The notes: generated from the letters alone by a model not told the origin. A stretch of DNA of 64,000 bases from Marinibium conchae (GCF_015595035.1 NZ_JADNRN010000001.1:372001-436000); one strand, 5' to 3'; positions 25,771 to 35,102 are shown, counted from the stretch's first letter. Numbers and translations: made by a program.

Positions 25771-26502
25771 TTACAAAGCGTGTGCTTGTAAGGCTTCATA
25801 GAATGGCATGACTTCATCGACTACTTTTTGCTGTTGGCTATTTAAAGTAAATGATTTTGAAAGCGATTTGCCAAAACCGGTCGATTTCTCAACACTATGA
25901 TACCAATGCTCAGCCCACACTCCGTCACTTGCGCGCCTGCCAGTAGGCCAGCTCATCATATTTTCATCAAAAGGAAGGGCTAAAGCTTTGCACAATTTGT
26001 GCATTTTGTCTTGCGGGGCTGCTAAAACGTCGTTTGAGTCTATAACGGGTATGTTTTGCCCGGTCATCTGGCTAAAAAGCACAAAAAGTTCGTGCTGGCG
26101 CTTTATGCCAATATCTTCTGGACTGCATTCGCCGCGGCTATTGGTATAAGAGTTTACCACTTGCGCTGGGTCGCGAATTAAAAAGCAGTGCCGTAAGTCT
26201 TTCGCCCACTCAAAATCGTCTTTGTGCTCATTTGTGGTTAACATGTGTTGGGTCATGTGTTTTTGATATTGGAGGGGTGTACCACAGCTACCTTCACTCA
26301 TGTTTTTAGCGACTAGCTCATAGTCGGTGGGTTGCGATGCAATCACCTCGTCAAACATGGGGTGCGGGCTTTGCGTTTGATTGAGATAGTAGGCGTAAAA
26401 GGGTTCATCGACAACACTACAATCCTGTCTGTTTTCCCAACTTCTCATCATCGCTGTAGAGATATTTCTTGGTCCCGACCACATGGCTATTCTAATTGTC
26501 AT
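25771..26502 (-). CDS. sulfotransferase-like P-loop protein paired with aminotransferase
   Basis: The frame opens at 26544, but ATG at 26502 has a strong AAGGA ribosome site and starts just before the conserved IRIAMWSGPRNISTAMM, so I choose it (243 residues). The P-loop-like SGPRNISTAMMRSW, DEPFYAYYL, HCFLIRDPAQVVNSY (PAPS-binding-like Arg-Asp-Pro) and SDGVWAEHWYHSVEKSTGF mark the sulfotransferase fold. From memory, the same sequence style forms the N-terminal half of plant branched-chain aminotransferase-like proteins, whose C-terminal half is a class IV aminotransferase. Here the aminotransferase gene lies 35 bases upstream on the same strand. The joint function is unknown; true sulfotransferase activity is unproven. 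Confidence 0.82.
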   Translation of the reverse strand: MTIRIAMWSGPRNISTAMMRSWENRQDCSVVDEPFYAYYLNQTQSPHPMFDEVIASQPTDYELVAKNMSEGSCGTPLQYQKHMTQHMLTTNEHKDDFEWAKDLRHCFLIRDPAQVVNSYTNSRGECSPEDIGIKRQHELFVLFSQMTGQNIPVIDSNDVLAAPQDKMHKLCKALALPFDENMMSWPTGRRASDGVWAEHWYHSVEKSTGFGKSLSKSFTLNSQQQKVVDEVMPFYEALQAHAL

Positions 26503-26537
26503 TTCTTGTCCTTTTTTACTTGCGTCTATATCGAGCT

Positions 26538-27476
26538 TCAGCAAGGTTGACTGGGATTGTTGGTTTGCGCTTGTCGGTGTTCTGCTTTTATTCGCTGCAC
26601 ATAAAGGCTTTCAAGTTTTTTAGTCATAGGGTTGCTAGGGTCGTCACCGATCACTCGTCCATCAATCATCGACACTGGCGTAAGCCCTGCAAATGTACCG
26701 GTAATAAATGCTTCATCCGCGCCATACACATCGGCCAGGGTAAAGTTCCTTTCATATACCGGCACTTGGTGTTCCTTACACACATTAATTACATTGCGGC
26801 GAGTAATGCCGTCCAAGCAAAAATCGCCCGATGACGTCCATACTTCGCCATCGCGAACGATAAAGAAATGGGTTGAGTTACAAGTAGCAACAAAGCCGTG
26901 GGGATCCAACATTAAGGCCTCATCTACTTGGGCTTTTGCAGCTTGTATGCAAGCAAAAATGCAATTGAGTTTGGAGTGCGTATTCAACTTTGGATCTTGC
27001 ACGTCGGGATAACCGCGACGAACATGAGAGGTGAACAAGGTGACGCCTTCATTGGCGTCCATACCGAGCGGTTTTTTATGCTCAGCAATAATCACTATTG
27101 TGGCATCCGATATAGTCACTCGAGGGTCTTGATAAGGCGTCGCTTTTAGGCCTCTCGTTACCATTAATCGAATATGTACGCCGTCGTGCATGTCATTGGC
27201 TTTGCAGGTGTCGTAAATACGTTGTACTAATGCTTCTTTGCTTATACCGATATCCATATCGAGGGCTTTTGCACCATCGTAAAGCCTACGCATATGCTGG
27301 TCGATAAACGCCAAATACCCTTCGTGTAAGCGAATCCCTTCCCAAACACCGTCGCCGAGAATAAAACCACTATCAAAAACCGATATTTTCGCTTCGCTGC
27401 GGGGAAACAACTCGCCATTGATATTGATTAAGATTGAAGCGTTGCGAGGATCGTCAACATATTGATGTGTGCCCAT
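26538..27476 (-). CDS. class IV PLP aminotransferase (branched-chain/D-amino acid type)
   Basis: The 312-residue protein is a fold-type IV PLP enzyme related to IlvE and D-amino acid transaminase. The opening ININGELFPRSEAKISVFD, the motif GFILGDGVWEGIRLHEGYLAF, the PLP lysine in LNTHSKLNCIFACIQA, and GITRRNVINVC, with EAFITGTFAGLTPVSMIDGR near the end, are diagnostic. Substrate specificity cannot be set by eye; the usual ilv genes are not adjacent. The pairing with a sulfotransferase-like protein suggests a special role rather than core isoleucine/valine synthesis. It starts at ATG 27476. Confidence 0.88.
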   Translation of the reverse strand: MGTHQYVDDPRNASILININGELFPRSEAKISVFDSGFILGDGVWEGIRLHEGYLAFIDQHMRRLYDGAKALDMDIGISKEALVQRIYDTCKANDMHDGVHIRLMVTRGLKATPYQDPRVTISDATIVIIAEHKKPLGMDANEGVTLFTSHVRRGYPDVQDPKLNTHSKLNCIFACIQAAKAQVDEALMLDPHGFVATCNSTHFFIVRDGEVWTSSGDFCLDGITRRNVINVCKEHQVPVYERNFTLADVYGADEAFITGTFAGLTPVSMIDGRVIGDDPSNPMTKKLESLYVQRIKAEHRQAQTNNPSQPC

Positions 27477-27732
27477 AGTCTACTCTAGGTGTTGTTTTTC
27501 TCTACATTAATCGGTTTTGTCTCGCTTTTCTAGCTTTCTTCACCTCCACTTTTTAGTGAATTTATTGCCAGCAAAAGCTAGTCGATTCAACTTTTTTCTT
27601 CACCTGGGCGTATAGAGGCTTTGCTATGGTAGAAATCGCAAAAAGTACTAAGCTTCATAGGGTTAACGTTCGCCATAAAAGTAAAAATCGTAATTACATA
27701 AACACTTATTCGTAAGTGCTAAAGGAACCTGT

Positions 27733-28311
27733 ATGTTGAACCAAAGAAACAAAACTATCGTGAATAAGCTATTAATCGGGTGTGCTGCTTTTGCAATGCT
27801 GCTAATGGGTGGTTGTGCCAATTATGATTACCCTGGCGAGCTTAGCCTAGGCGAAAAAATGGTGTCAGCAACGGGCCAGAGTCTGGAGGGTGACCTTGTC
27901 GTTATACCAAAAGATTTTGCGGGCGAAAAAACACTCCTACTGTTTGGATATGTACAAGACTCTCAATTTGATATCGACCGCTGGTTAATCGGCCTCGATA
28001 TGACTGAAACGCCAGTAAATGTATATGAAATTCCTACTATTCAAGGAATGGCGCCACGCATGTTCAGTGGCTTCATCGACAACGGTATGCGCAAAGGCAT
28101 CCCAAAAGAACTCTGGAAAGGGGTGGTTACGGTTTATGAAGACGGCGATAAAATTCAACGTTTCACTGGCAACATCAACCCTAATAATGCTCGAGTGATG
28201 CTTTTAGATGCCCAGGGCAAGATTCTTTACTTTTACGACCGAGGTTTTTCTGTTGCGGCCTTAAAAGAAGTACGAGTGTTAGTGGGTGTAGAGGGAAATG
28301 CGACGTTTTAG
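27733..28311 (+). CDS. lipoprotein with thioredoxin-like features, unknown function
   Basis: The 192-residue protein has a lipoprotein signal with lipobox MGGC (LLIGCAAFAMLLMGGCANYD). The mature part contains LVVIPKDFAGEKTLLLFGYV, VNVYEIPTIQGM, and DAQGKILYFYDRGF, a strand order seen in thioredoxin-like or ATP10-like domains, but no CxxC is present, so it would not be a redox-active thioredoxin. AAAGGAACC before the ATG is a fair ribosome site. Probably anchored in the envelope. It stands alone between the divergent aminotransferase gene and the downstream acyltransferase gene. Confidence 0.7.
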   Translation: MLNQRNKTIVNKLLIGCAAFAMLLMGGCANYDYPGELSLGEKMVSATGQSLEGDLVVIPKDFAGEKTLLLFGYVQDSQFDIDRWLIGLDMTETPVNVYEIPTIQGMAPRMFSGFIDNGMRKGIPKELWKGVVTVYEDGDKIQRFTGNINPNNARVMLLDAQGKILYFYDRGFSVAALKEVRVLVGVEGNATF

Positions 28312-28487
28312 GGATTGAACATATTCTGTAAAGTGTAGTCGTATTTTGTACATGATATGTGTAATCTATGGCTTTTAAGGCACTCAATTAATGGATTATT
28401 GCGACGAGCTGATAATTTAAGATCTGTGTGTGCTGTGAAATCTAAGCCGCCAGCTGCGTTAACCTTATCAGCTCTATACGGAGATTT

Positions 28488-30491
28488 ATGCAAAAACCAG
28501 AATCAGATTCAAACTCAAACTCATCAGGCGAAAACTCATCATCGCATGAGCATAAAACGCTAAGCACAAAACTAGCTTCTACCGCACCTAAGTCGGGCTT
28601 GATGAGCAGCAAACGTTTCCTTCCGCTTTTTGTTACCCAGTTTTTCTCGGCGATGAACGATAATGTGTACAAGAATGCAGTACTCTTGCTTTTAGTCTTC
28701 CAAGCCGCTAACGAAGGCGATGGTGCCTTATATTCGAATTTGGCGGCAGGTTTATTTATTCTGCCCTTCTTTCTTTTTTCCGGCATGGCGGGGCAGTTGG
28801 CTGAGAAGAATGAGAAATCAAAGCTAATCCGTATTATCAAGTTCTGTGAAATGCCTATCATGGTGATTGGCGCAATATCAATCTTTACACAGCTTATCTG
28901 GTTGATGTTAGTAACGGTATTCTTAATGGGCTTACAAAGTACCTTTTTTGGCCCACTGAAATACAGTATTTTACCGCAGCATGTGGATCGTGATGAGTTA
29001 ACTAAGGCCAATGGTCTGGTCGAGTCTGGAACTTTTGTTGCGATATTGATGGGAACCATTTTTGGTACTTATTATATCACTCAAGAAGCGGGTTCAATCT
29101 ATATCAGCGTGGCCATTTTAACACTTGCCGCTGTTGGTTATTTCAGCAGTCGCTTTATTCCTGTCAGCGCTGCGAACGATCCTAATTTACACTTCACTTT
29201 CAATATTTTTTCGTCTACCAAAGATGTGTTTAAAACCCTAAATCAGCAAACTGAATCAGTTGGCAAATCGGTAGTGGGTATTAGCTGGTTTTGGCTAATT
29301 GGAGCCATTATTCTTACTGCATTACCTAACTATGTTAAATACGAAATGGGTGGTAATGAGTTAGTAGTAACAAGTGCCTTGGTAGTATTCTCTTTGAGTA
29401 TTGCCATTGGCTCATTGCTTTGCGAAAAGCTTTCAAGGTCGCGTATCGAGCTAGGTATTGTGCCCTTTGGAGCGATTTTGATTACAGTATTTTTGTTTTT
29501 GCTAAGTCAAGAGCCAAATATGGCGAGTTACAGAGTAATGCCTGAGCGCGACAACATCACGGCGGAAGATTTGCTTTCAATATCGGAAGTCTTTAGCACT
29601 GGCGATATGATTTATCATCTTATTTGGATGGGCGCTATTGGTATTGCGGCGGGCTTCTATACTGTGCCACTCTATGCTCTGATCCAACAACGTACAGAGG
29701 AAGACAGTCGCTCTCGCGTAATCGCTGCTAACAATGTGTTGAATGCCTTATTCATGGTTGGTAGTGCCGTACTTAGTATTGTTACGTTAACTGTATTGCA
29801 ATGGTCTATTCCTGAGTTACTGCTTCTATTGGCAGGATTGAACTTGCTTATATCTATTTATATCTATACCAAGGTGCCAGAGTTCTTCCTACGTTTTGTT
29901 ATTTATATTCTCGCTATATGCATGTACCGAGTGCGGACAAGAGGTGAACAAAATATTCCAGTCGAGGGGCCAGCGGTTATTATTGGCAACCATGTTAGCT
30001 TTGTCGATTGGATGTTTATTTTGGCCGCGTCACCACGACCCATTCGTTTCGTTGTATTCGCGCCTATTTACTACTCGCCTTACTTGCACTGGTTATTCAA
30101 AATGGCCAAGGCCATCCCAATCGATGCTGAAAAAACCAATCCTGTTGCCTTTAAGCGTGCTTTTGATGATGTGGCCGATGCACTAGAGCGCGGAGAGCTT
30201 GTTGGCATTTTTCCTGAAGGGAAGCTAACAGCTGATGGCGAAGTTGATACCTTTCGCCGTGGTATAGAAAAGATCATCGCGCGAAGCCCTGTGCCTGTTG
30301 TTCCTCTGCATTTAGGTGGCTTATGGGGAAGTATGTTCAGTCGAAAAACCAAATGGCGTTTGCCGCGTTTACGTTGGTCTTTAGTATCAGTGACGATAGG
30401 CTCACAAGTTGCCGCTGAAGATGTCGAAGCTGATGATTTACGTAAAAAGGTACTGAGTTTACAAGCAGAATATTCAGCCGATAATCCTTGA
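28488..30491 (+). CDS. lysophospholipid transporter-acyltransferase fusion (LplT-PlsC)
   Basis: The 667-residue protein fuses an MFS transporter (about 30-430, twelve helices, FLPLFVTQFFSAMNDNVYKN with the LplT-type NDNVYKN) to a PlsC acyltransferase (about 455-660). The acyltransferase has the HX4D block in IIGNHVSFVDWMFI, and the substrate block FPEGKLTADGEVDTFRRGIE. Such fusions resemble the two-part version of LplT-Aas that lacks the AMP-ligase domain. They are thought to flip lysophospholipid inward and re-acylate it. The N-terminal 35 residues are Ser-rich (DSNSNSSGENSSSHEHK). ATG at 28488 follows GGAG (28481). A terminator lies downstream. Confidence 0.9.
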   Translation: MQKPESDSNSNSSGENSSSHEHKTLSTKLASTAPKSGLMSSKRFLPLFVTQFFSAMNDNVYKNAVLLLLVFQAANEGDGALYSNLAAGLFILPFFLFSGMAGQLAEKNEKSKLIRIIKFCEMPIMVIGAISIFTQLIWLMLVTVFLMGLQSTFFGPLKYSILPQHVDRDELTKANGLVESGTFVAILMGTIFGTYYITQEAGSIYISVAILTLAAVGYFSSRFIPVSAANDPNLHFTFNIFSSTKDVFKTLNQQTESVGKSVVGISWFWLIGAIILTALPNYVKYEMGGNELVVTSALVVFSLSIAIGSLLCEKLSRSRIELGIVPFGAILITVFLFLLSQEPNMASYRVMPERDNITAEDLLSISEVFSTGDMIYHLIWMGAIGIAAGFYTVPLYALIQQRTEEDSRSRVIAANNVLNALFMVGSAVLSIVTLTVLQWSIPELLLLLAGLNLLISIYIYTKVPEFFLRFVIYILAICMYRVRTRGEQNIPVEGPAVIIGNHVSFVDWMFILAASPRPIRFVVFAPIYYSPYLHWLFKMAKAIPIDAEKTNPVAFKRAFDDVADALERGELVGIFPEGKLTADGEVDTFRRGIEKIIARSPVPVVPLHLGGLWGSMFSRKTKWRLPRLRWSLVSVTIGSQVAAEDVEADDLRKKVLSLQAEYSADNP

Positions 30492-30514
30492 TAGCGAATA
30501 AAAGTAGTGGAATA

Positions 30515-30555
30515 AAAAAAACGCGACACTTTAAGCAAAAGCAGTCGCGTTTTTT
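30515..30555. terminator. bidirectional terminator
   Basis: AAAAAACGCGAC and GTCGCGTTTTTT form a 12-bp perfect inverted repeat with a 16-base loop, between two convergent genes. A/T tracts on both sides allow function in both directions. Confidence 0.88.
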
Positions 30556-30570
30556 GTTCCCGATCAAGCT

Positions 30571-32496
30571 CTAGCTGGTTGGCGGCGTTTTCGGGCTATC
30601 CGTTGGAGTAGTATCTGCACCTAGCTTATCTTGTTCTTGCGCCTCTTCATTTCTCAAGTAACCCGCCGCTTCTTCATCAGCCTTTAGGTCGAGTCTACTA
30701 TCGATATTTGCTTCAGGATCGAAGGCTCGGGATTGTTGGTTTATCTGATGTATCTGACTAGCATTCGATAAATCACGCTCGTTAGTAATGGCGGCAATAG
30801 CCTCACGCTCTCGCAAGAAGCCTTTGATTTCGTCTACTATTGCTCCCATTTCTTGTTCATTTTTGCTCATCGACATTATGAATCTTGGTTGCTCAAGGTT
30901 TTTAGCGCCACTGGTTGCAAAAATAGAAGTCTTTATACGCGATGTAATTATCCAAGGTGTAATACTAGAGCGCACTACGGTATTTTCAGAGCGGGTACTA
31001 TCGTGAATCGACATACCGGTGGACAGTTTCGACTCGGTGTAGGTTCCTTCGGTTTTTAAGTACATCAACAATGAGGTGAAATGCAGTTCCCCCCAGAATA
31101 AATGTGATGCCGCGTCGAGGATCTTCGAAGCACTTTTCAGGGTTAACCAAGCAAACAAAGTAAACAAGGCAGAACTGAAGGCCTGTAATAGCAAGGTAAG
31201 GCTTTCTTCTGTTTTTGCGGCCTTCAAGCCTTCAAAAGCGCCAATGCTGTCGATAAGGTTCTGCCCCAAAAAGTAAAAGGCGATAGCGCTGACTACATAA
31301 AATACTTGGCTTACAAGCGATAGGATAGTTTTCTTGCCGTCTTGATCTGATGAGTTATCTTCTTCGGCTAAGGCGGGTTGAGTTTCGATCAATAGTTGAC
31401 CATCGAAGCTTCCTTTACCATCTGATTGTTCATTAAGCTTAGGATCAAATTCGCGATAAATACGGTTAGGCATTTCTTTGTAGCGGCGATTCGCCAACAC
31501 GATATTTTCGATATTGATGAAGATCTCATTAGGATGCACCGACTCTTGCATATTCTCACGGTACTCACTCACTTCAGTTTGCGGGGCTGCTTTCGCCATT
31601 CTCGCAAAAAGCAATGGCAATACAGCGGCTAATACTGCAGCAGTCGCAATGGCAAGAATACCTAAGTTAGCCCAAGCACTGAATATTCCTGAGGCTTCAG
31701 CAAAGACCGTTTTGGTTTTATCGGTAATATTGACTAACTCATCTAAGTAAACACCGGCGATAACAGGTACCAGAATGGAAAGCGCAAGTATGCCACCAAA
31801 CGAGGCACCGCCTGCGCTTTTTAGTACGGTTTCGCGGTTGTTGTTTATCGCTCGCGCCGCGGAGGACCAACTTACGACAAGGTATAAAAGTAACAATATG
31901 CCCATGATTGGGAGAGCAAACAACTGAGCTGTCTCTCCCGCGAGGCCCGTGGTGACAATGAAGAATACAATTAAAAACGACACGATGCCGGTGATGAAGT
32001 TAATCACAACTCCTGCAATTTCTTGCGCCATTTTGCGCAAAGGATAAGGGAGAAAAGTGAGTTTGGGGAATATTGAATGCACAAAGCGCCCAAGAAAACC
32101 AACAGGTTCAATGAAGGTGGTGTTTTTTCTGCCCATCATCATTGAATGTAGTGTTTTCGCATCATATAGCAGAGCGTCACGTTCGAATTTCGCTGAATCT
32201 TGTTCTGAGCGAGACAAGTTGTAAGCGAGTGATGTAGGCACTGAGCGCCCGACGAAATAACGGAATAGTTGAAAAAAACCAACGCCAGTGTGGCGTGCTC
32301 CGCTTAACAGTAAGTAAAAACCAATGATGGCATAGGCCCAGCCTACGATCTTGTCTTCTTTCAATTCGCCAGCTACTTGTAATAGAGTAAATATACCGAG
32401 TAACGCAACTAGAATACCCGCAGCGGCTTTGAAAGTTCCTTCTTTTTTGAAGGGGTTTTTTATGCCAAGGGTTTGTGAGCCAAAATCATATGCCAT
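30571..32496 (-). CDS. large membrane protein of unknown function
   Basis: I do not recognise this 641-residue protein. Visible hydrophobic segments lie at about 25-42, 48-66, 160-180, 190-210, 230-250, 275-300, 395-415 and 430-455. Between them are a soluble loop (about 305-385) with NEIFINIENIVLANRRYKEMP and a C-terminal cytoplasmic-type domain (about 465-560) with a helical region (KNEQEMGAIVDEIKGFLRER). The last 90 residues are acidic and low complexity, ending PTDSPKTPPTS. The N-terminus DFGSQTLGIKNPFKKEG has no signal peptide. It is a single gene with 363 bases upstream before a divergent DUF2780 gene. Confidence 0.75.
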   Translation of the reverse strand: MAYDFGSQTLGIKNPFKKEGTFKAAAGILVALLGIFTLLQVAGELKEDKIVGWAYAIIGFYLLLSGARHTGVGFFQLFRYFVGRSVPTSLAYNLSRSEQDSAKFERDALLYDAKTLHSMMMGRKNTTFIEPVGFLGRFVHSIFPKLTFLPYPLRKMAQEIAGVVINFITGIVSFLIVFFIVTTGLAGETAQLFALPIMGILLLLYLVVSWSSAARAINNNRETVLKSAGGASFGGILALSILVPVIAGVYLDELVNITDKTKTVFAEASGIFSAWANLGILAIATAAVLAAVLPLLFARMAKAAPQTEVSEYRENMQESVHPNEIFINIENIVLANRRYKEMPNRIYREFDPKLNEQSDGKGSFDGQLLIETQPALAEEDNSSDQDGKKTILSLVSQVFYVVSAIAFYFLGQNLIDSIGAFEGLKAAKTEESLTLLLQAFSSALFTLFAWLTLKSASKILDAASHLFWGELHFTSLLMYLKTEGTYTESKLSTGMSIHDSTRSENTVVRSSITPWIITSRIKTSIFATSGAKNLEQPRFIMSMSKNEQEMGAIVDEIKGFLREREAIAAITNERDLSNASQIHQINQQSRAFDPEANIDSRLDLKADEEAAGYLRNEEAQEQDKLGADTTPTDSPKTPPTS

Positions 32497-32859
32497 GCAA
32501 GTTCCTTTTTAAATGAACAAATTATTTACGGTCAAGTCTACTGAATGCTGCATTGATGCGCTAGCACAAATCCATGAACTTGCTATGTTGCGATATCTTC
32601 GAGAATAAAAATCAATACCCTTCGTTTCGCTTACTATAAAATTTGCTCGTTATCTTTACTCTATGTTTTGAAGAATGATGTTGCAGCAGTATCTAATGTA
32701 AAGAACGATATTATAGATTTCTTCAACTACGGTTTTCCCCTATACTCTAGGGGAGCTACAGCACCTATTGAGAGCATTGAAGCATAATTTAATGCAACTG
32801 TGTTAACTTCACAGAAGATGCGTAGCGACGGAAACACTATAATTAAAAAAGGAAATACC
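32497..32859. other. divergent promoter region
   Basis: This 363-base gap separates the divergent membrane-protein gene and the DUF2780 gene. It holds the inverted repeat CCCCTA-TACTC-TAGGGG (32737-32753), whose middle contains a -10-like TATACT. I see no gene in it. Confidence 0.4.
32737..32753 (+). promoter_or_regulatory. inverted repeat overlapping a -10-like hexamer
   Basis: CCCCTA-TACTC-TAGGGG forms a 6-bp perfect repeat and contains TATACT at 32741-32746. It lies about 107 bases before the DUF2780 start. It could be a repressor site on the promoter; no good -35 element is visible. Confidence 0.35.
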
Positions 32860-33426
32860 ATGAAAAAGCTCGTCTCAATTGTCTTTATATCTTCACTAAC
32901 ATTCTCAGCAGCTTCTCACGCCGAAGATGGTTGGTTCGGTTCTCTCAAAAGTATGTTGGGTTTCGGCGATAGCGCTGAAGAGCAAGTTGAAATGCCTGCT
33001 ATGCCATCTGCAGATGGTTTAATGGAGTCTCTTCAAAGCAGTTTGGGTGTTACATCTGAGCAAGCTGAAGGCGGTATGGCATCCATCATGAACTATGTAA
33101 AAAACAACGCTTCAGAGGGCCAGTTTTCTGAGTTGTCTTCGGCCATTCCTGGTTTAGATTCAATTATGAGCTCTGTGCCGAGTATTGAAGGTTTGGGTTC
33201 AAGCGACGCTTTATCGGGCGTAATGAGCAAAGTATCTGAATACAGTGATTCACTGAAAGGTATCAATGAGTTAAAGCAGCAGTTTGAAGCATTAGGGTTA
33301 AAACCAGAAATGATCATGGGCTTCATTGAGCAAGCAAAAGCTTATTTGGACACAGAACAAGGTCAAGCAGCCAAAGAACTGCTCACTAGCAGTCTTGGTG
33401 ACTTTGATCTCAGCTCCTTCCTATAA
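32860..33426 (+). CDS. DUF2780-type exported protein
   Basis: The frame opens at 32800, but ATG at 32860 follows AAAAAAGGA and begins a typical signal peptide (MKKLVSIVFISSLTFSAASHA), so I use it (188 residues). The mature protein contains SLGVTSEQAEGGMASIMNYV and FSELSSAIPGLDSIMSSVPS, features of DUF2780 proteins, followed by a helical C-terminus. Members are small exported proteins in marine and Vibrio-like bacteria with no known function. It is acidic and Met/Ser-rich and contains no Cys. A terminator follows. Confidence 0.85.
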   Translation: MKKLVSIVFISSLTFSAASHAEDGWFGSLKSMLGFGDSAEEQVEMPAMPSADGLMESLQSSLGVTSEQAEGGMASIMNYVKNNASEGQFSELSSAIPGLDSIMSSVPSIEGLGSSDALSGVMSKVSEYSDSLKGINELKQQFEALGLKPEMIMGFIEQAKAYLDTEQGQAAKELLTSSLGDFDLSSFL

Positions 33427-33474
33427 GTCTTAGCGAAAAGGCTTGGTAAGTCTTAAGTGAAAAAACGACTAAAC

Positions 33475-33503
33475 AACGCAGCCCTTAGAGGCTGCGTTTT
33501 CTT
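33475..33503 (+). terminator. rho-independent terminator after the DUF2780 gene
   Basis: AACGCAGCC-CTTAGA-GGCTGCGTT is a 9-bp perfect stem followed by TTCTTT, about 50 bases after the stop. Confidence 0.88.
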
Positions 33504-33645
33504 TAGCTTGATTTTTGCAAGCTAGCTAGAAAAAGGCTTCGGCGGTGGATTCATTATTACTACGCAAGATAAGCACTTCCGACTTATGTTCATTCAATGA
33601 ATATACGCAACGACTCGCACAGCAAAGAACTAGAATAGGGCAAAT

Positions 33646-34275
33646 ATGACTTTTAGTGCTTTGCTATCTGCTTTTTTTGGAACTAACGCTGTTGAGATTA
33701 TTGCAGCAATATCAGGCTTTATTTGCTTGGTGCTATTAATAAAGGTGAATATTTGGAATTTTGCCTTTGGTTTCGTGCAAGTTACCCTTTATGTGTGGGT
33801 GTTTTATCAGGCTAAGTTATATGCCGATTCAGCCTTGCATATTGTTTATATGGCCTTACAAATATACGGTTGGTGGAATTGGTCGCGTCATGCAAATGCT
33901 AAAACAGGGGTAATGGTAATGAGTATGCCCTATCAGCTTATTGCTTTGTGGGCCTTAGTGGCAATAGTCGCAAGCGCAATTGTAGGTGGCTTACTGCAAG
34001 TAAATAGTGATGCGAGCTATCCTTATCCTGATGCTTTTACCACCTGTGCTAGCTTGGTTGCCTTTGTTTTAATGACCAAGCGCTACACGGTCAATTGGGT
34101 TTTCTGGATTGTCGTTGATGTGGTGGCAATATTTGTCTATTTTCAAAAGGCTTTGTACCCAACCGTGGCGCTGTATAGTTGCTTCTTAGTAATGGCTTGT
34201 CTAGGTCTTTATACTTGGAGCAAACAAAGCCAAAGTGCCTATGGCGACGATGATAGCCAGAACCAAAGAGTATAG
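33646..34275 (+). CDS. pnuC: nicotinamide riboside transporter PnuC
   Basis: The 209-residue protein is all membrane helices with the PnuC signature: NIWNFAFGFVQVTLYVWVFY, YADSALHIVYMALQIYGWWN, and the later YTVNWVFWIVVDVVAIFVYF. PnuC proteins carry nicotinamide riboside into the cell, where phosphorylation traps it. The next gene, 50 bases downstream, encodes the NadR-type kinase that would do this, so the pair forms an NAD precursor salvage unit. The ribosome binding site is weak. Confidence 0.93.
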   Translation: MTFSALLSAFFGTNAVEIIAAISGFICLVLLIKVNIWNFAFGFVQVTLYVWVFYQAKLYADSALHIVYMALQIYGWWNWSRHANAKTGVMVMSMPYQLIALWALVAIVASAIVGGLLQVNSDASYPYPDAFTTCASLVAFVLMTKRYTVNWVFWIVVDVVAIFVYFQKALYPTVALYSCFLVMACLGLYTWSKQSQSAYGDDDSQNQRV

Positions 34276-34325
34276 ATTACTGTATCCATTCTTTTCCCTG
34301 AATAATAAGAATAAATTAACTCGCT

Positions 34326-34859
34326 ATGAAAAACGATTGTTGTGATATTAAGAAAGTTGTATTTATGGGCGCACCGTCTACAGGTAAATCAACCATTTGC
34401 CAAGCTGCTGCAAAGCATTATAAAACCGTGCATGTAGATGAATATGGTAGAACGTACTGGGAAGAAAACCAAAGCGACCGACGCTTAACGCCGGAGCAAC
34501 TTTTGCATATTGCCCAGGAGCACATTGCTATTGAAGAGCGAACACTGCCGCAAGCCAATAAATATCTGTTTGTGGATACCAATGCACTTACTACTTGGCA
34601 TTTCGCGCTGGATTACCATAATTCGGCCTTAGCAGAATTGTGTCGCCTAGCAGATGAAAGTAAAGAGCGATACGATTACGTTTTTCTATGTTGCGACGAT
34701 ATCCCTTTCGAAGATACGTGGGAACGCTCTGGAGATGTTAAACAAACTGAATTTCAACGCTTCATAAGCGAAGAGCTAAATAAGAGAAACATAAAGTACA
34801 CCGAGCTTAAAGGGAGCGTTGAAGAGCGTCTACAACAGATAATAAAAACACTGCCATAA
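34326..34859 (+). CDS. NadR-type ribosylnicotinamide kinase (kinase domain only)
   Basis: This 177-residue protein corresponds to the C-terminal kinase domain of NadR. The Walker A loop is FMGAPSTGKSTICQAAAKH, followed by HVDEYGRTYWEEN and YLFVDTNALTTWHFALDYH. The N-terminal helix-turn-helix and the adenylyltransferase domain of full NadR are missing. It should phosphorylate nicotinamide riboside to nicotinamide mononucleotide after import by the upstream PnuC. A separate adenylyltransferase elsewhere would be needed for NAD. It could also be a regulatory AAA_28 ATPase, but the PnuC context favours the kinase. Confidence 0.88.
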   Translation: MKNDCCDIKKVVFMGAPSTGKSTICQAAAKHYKTVHVDEYGRTYWEENQSDRRLTPEQLLHIAQEHIAIEERTLPQANKYLFVDTNALTTWHFALDYHNSALAELCRLADESKERYDYVFLCCDDIPFEDTWERSGDVKQTEFQRFISEELNKRNIKYTELKGSVEERLQQIIKTLP

Positions 34860-34862
34860 TTC

Positions 34863-34889
34863 GCCACCAGCCACCAGCCACCAGCCACC
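34863..34889 (+). repeat. 7-bp tandem repeat
   Basis: GCCACCA is repeated 3.9 times four bases after the kinase stop codon. It is non-coding and may vary between strains. Confidence 0.85.
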
Positions 34890-35102
34890 TGACCTCTGCT
34901 AGTGCTTGCATTTGATTAGCACTTTTGTGAACATAACAACGCGCCTCAGTAATACGCTTGGGGCAGTAAATACGATACGCAATTTCAACTTCATTTCTAT
35001 AAGAACATAGAGCCGAAGTAACACGATTTGAAACTGCCATTTGTTTGTTAGGACGTTACCACTGGCTAGTTGTAAACGGGCTAGTGGATATTAATAATAA
35101 AA

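Noticed and set aside
28442-29059. 205-codon frame on the minus strand
   Set aside because: It lies antisense inside the LplT-PlsC gene, which has clear family motifs, and shows no recognisable domain.
34863-34889. Start of a CRISPR array
   Set aside because: The unit is only seven bases and there are no spacers; it is a simple tandem repeat. No CRISPR was seen anywhere in the window.
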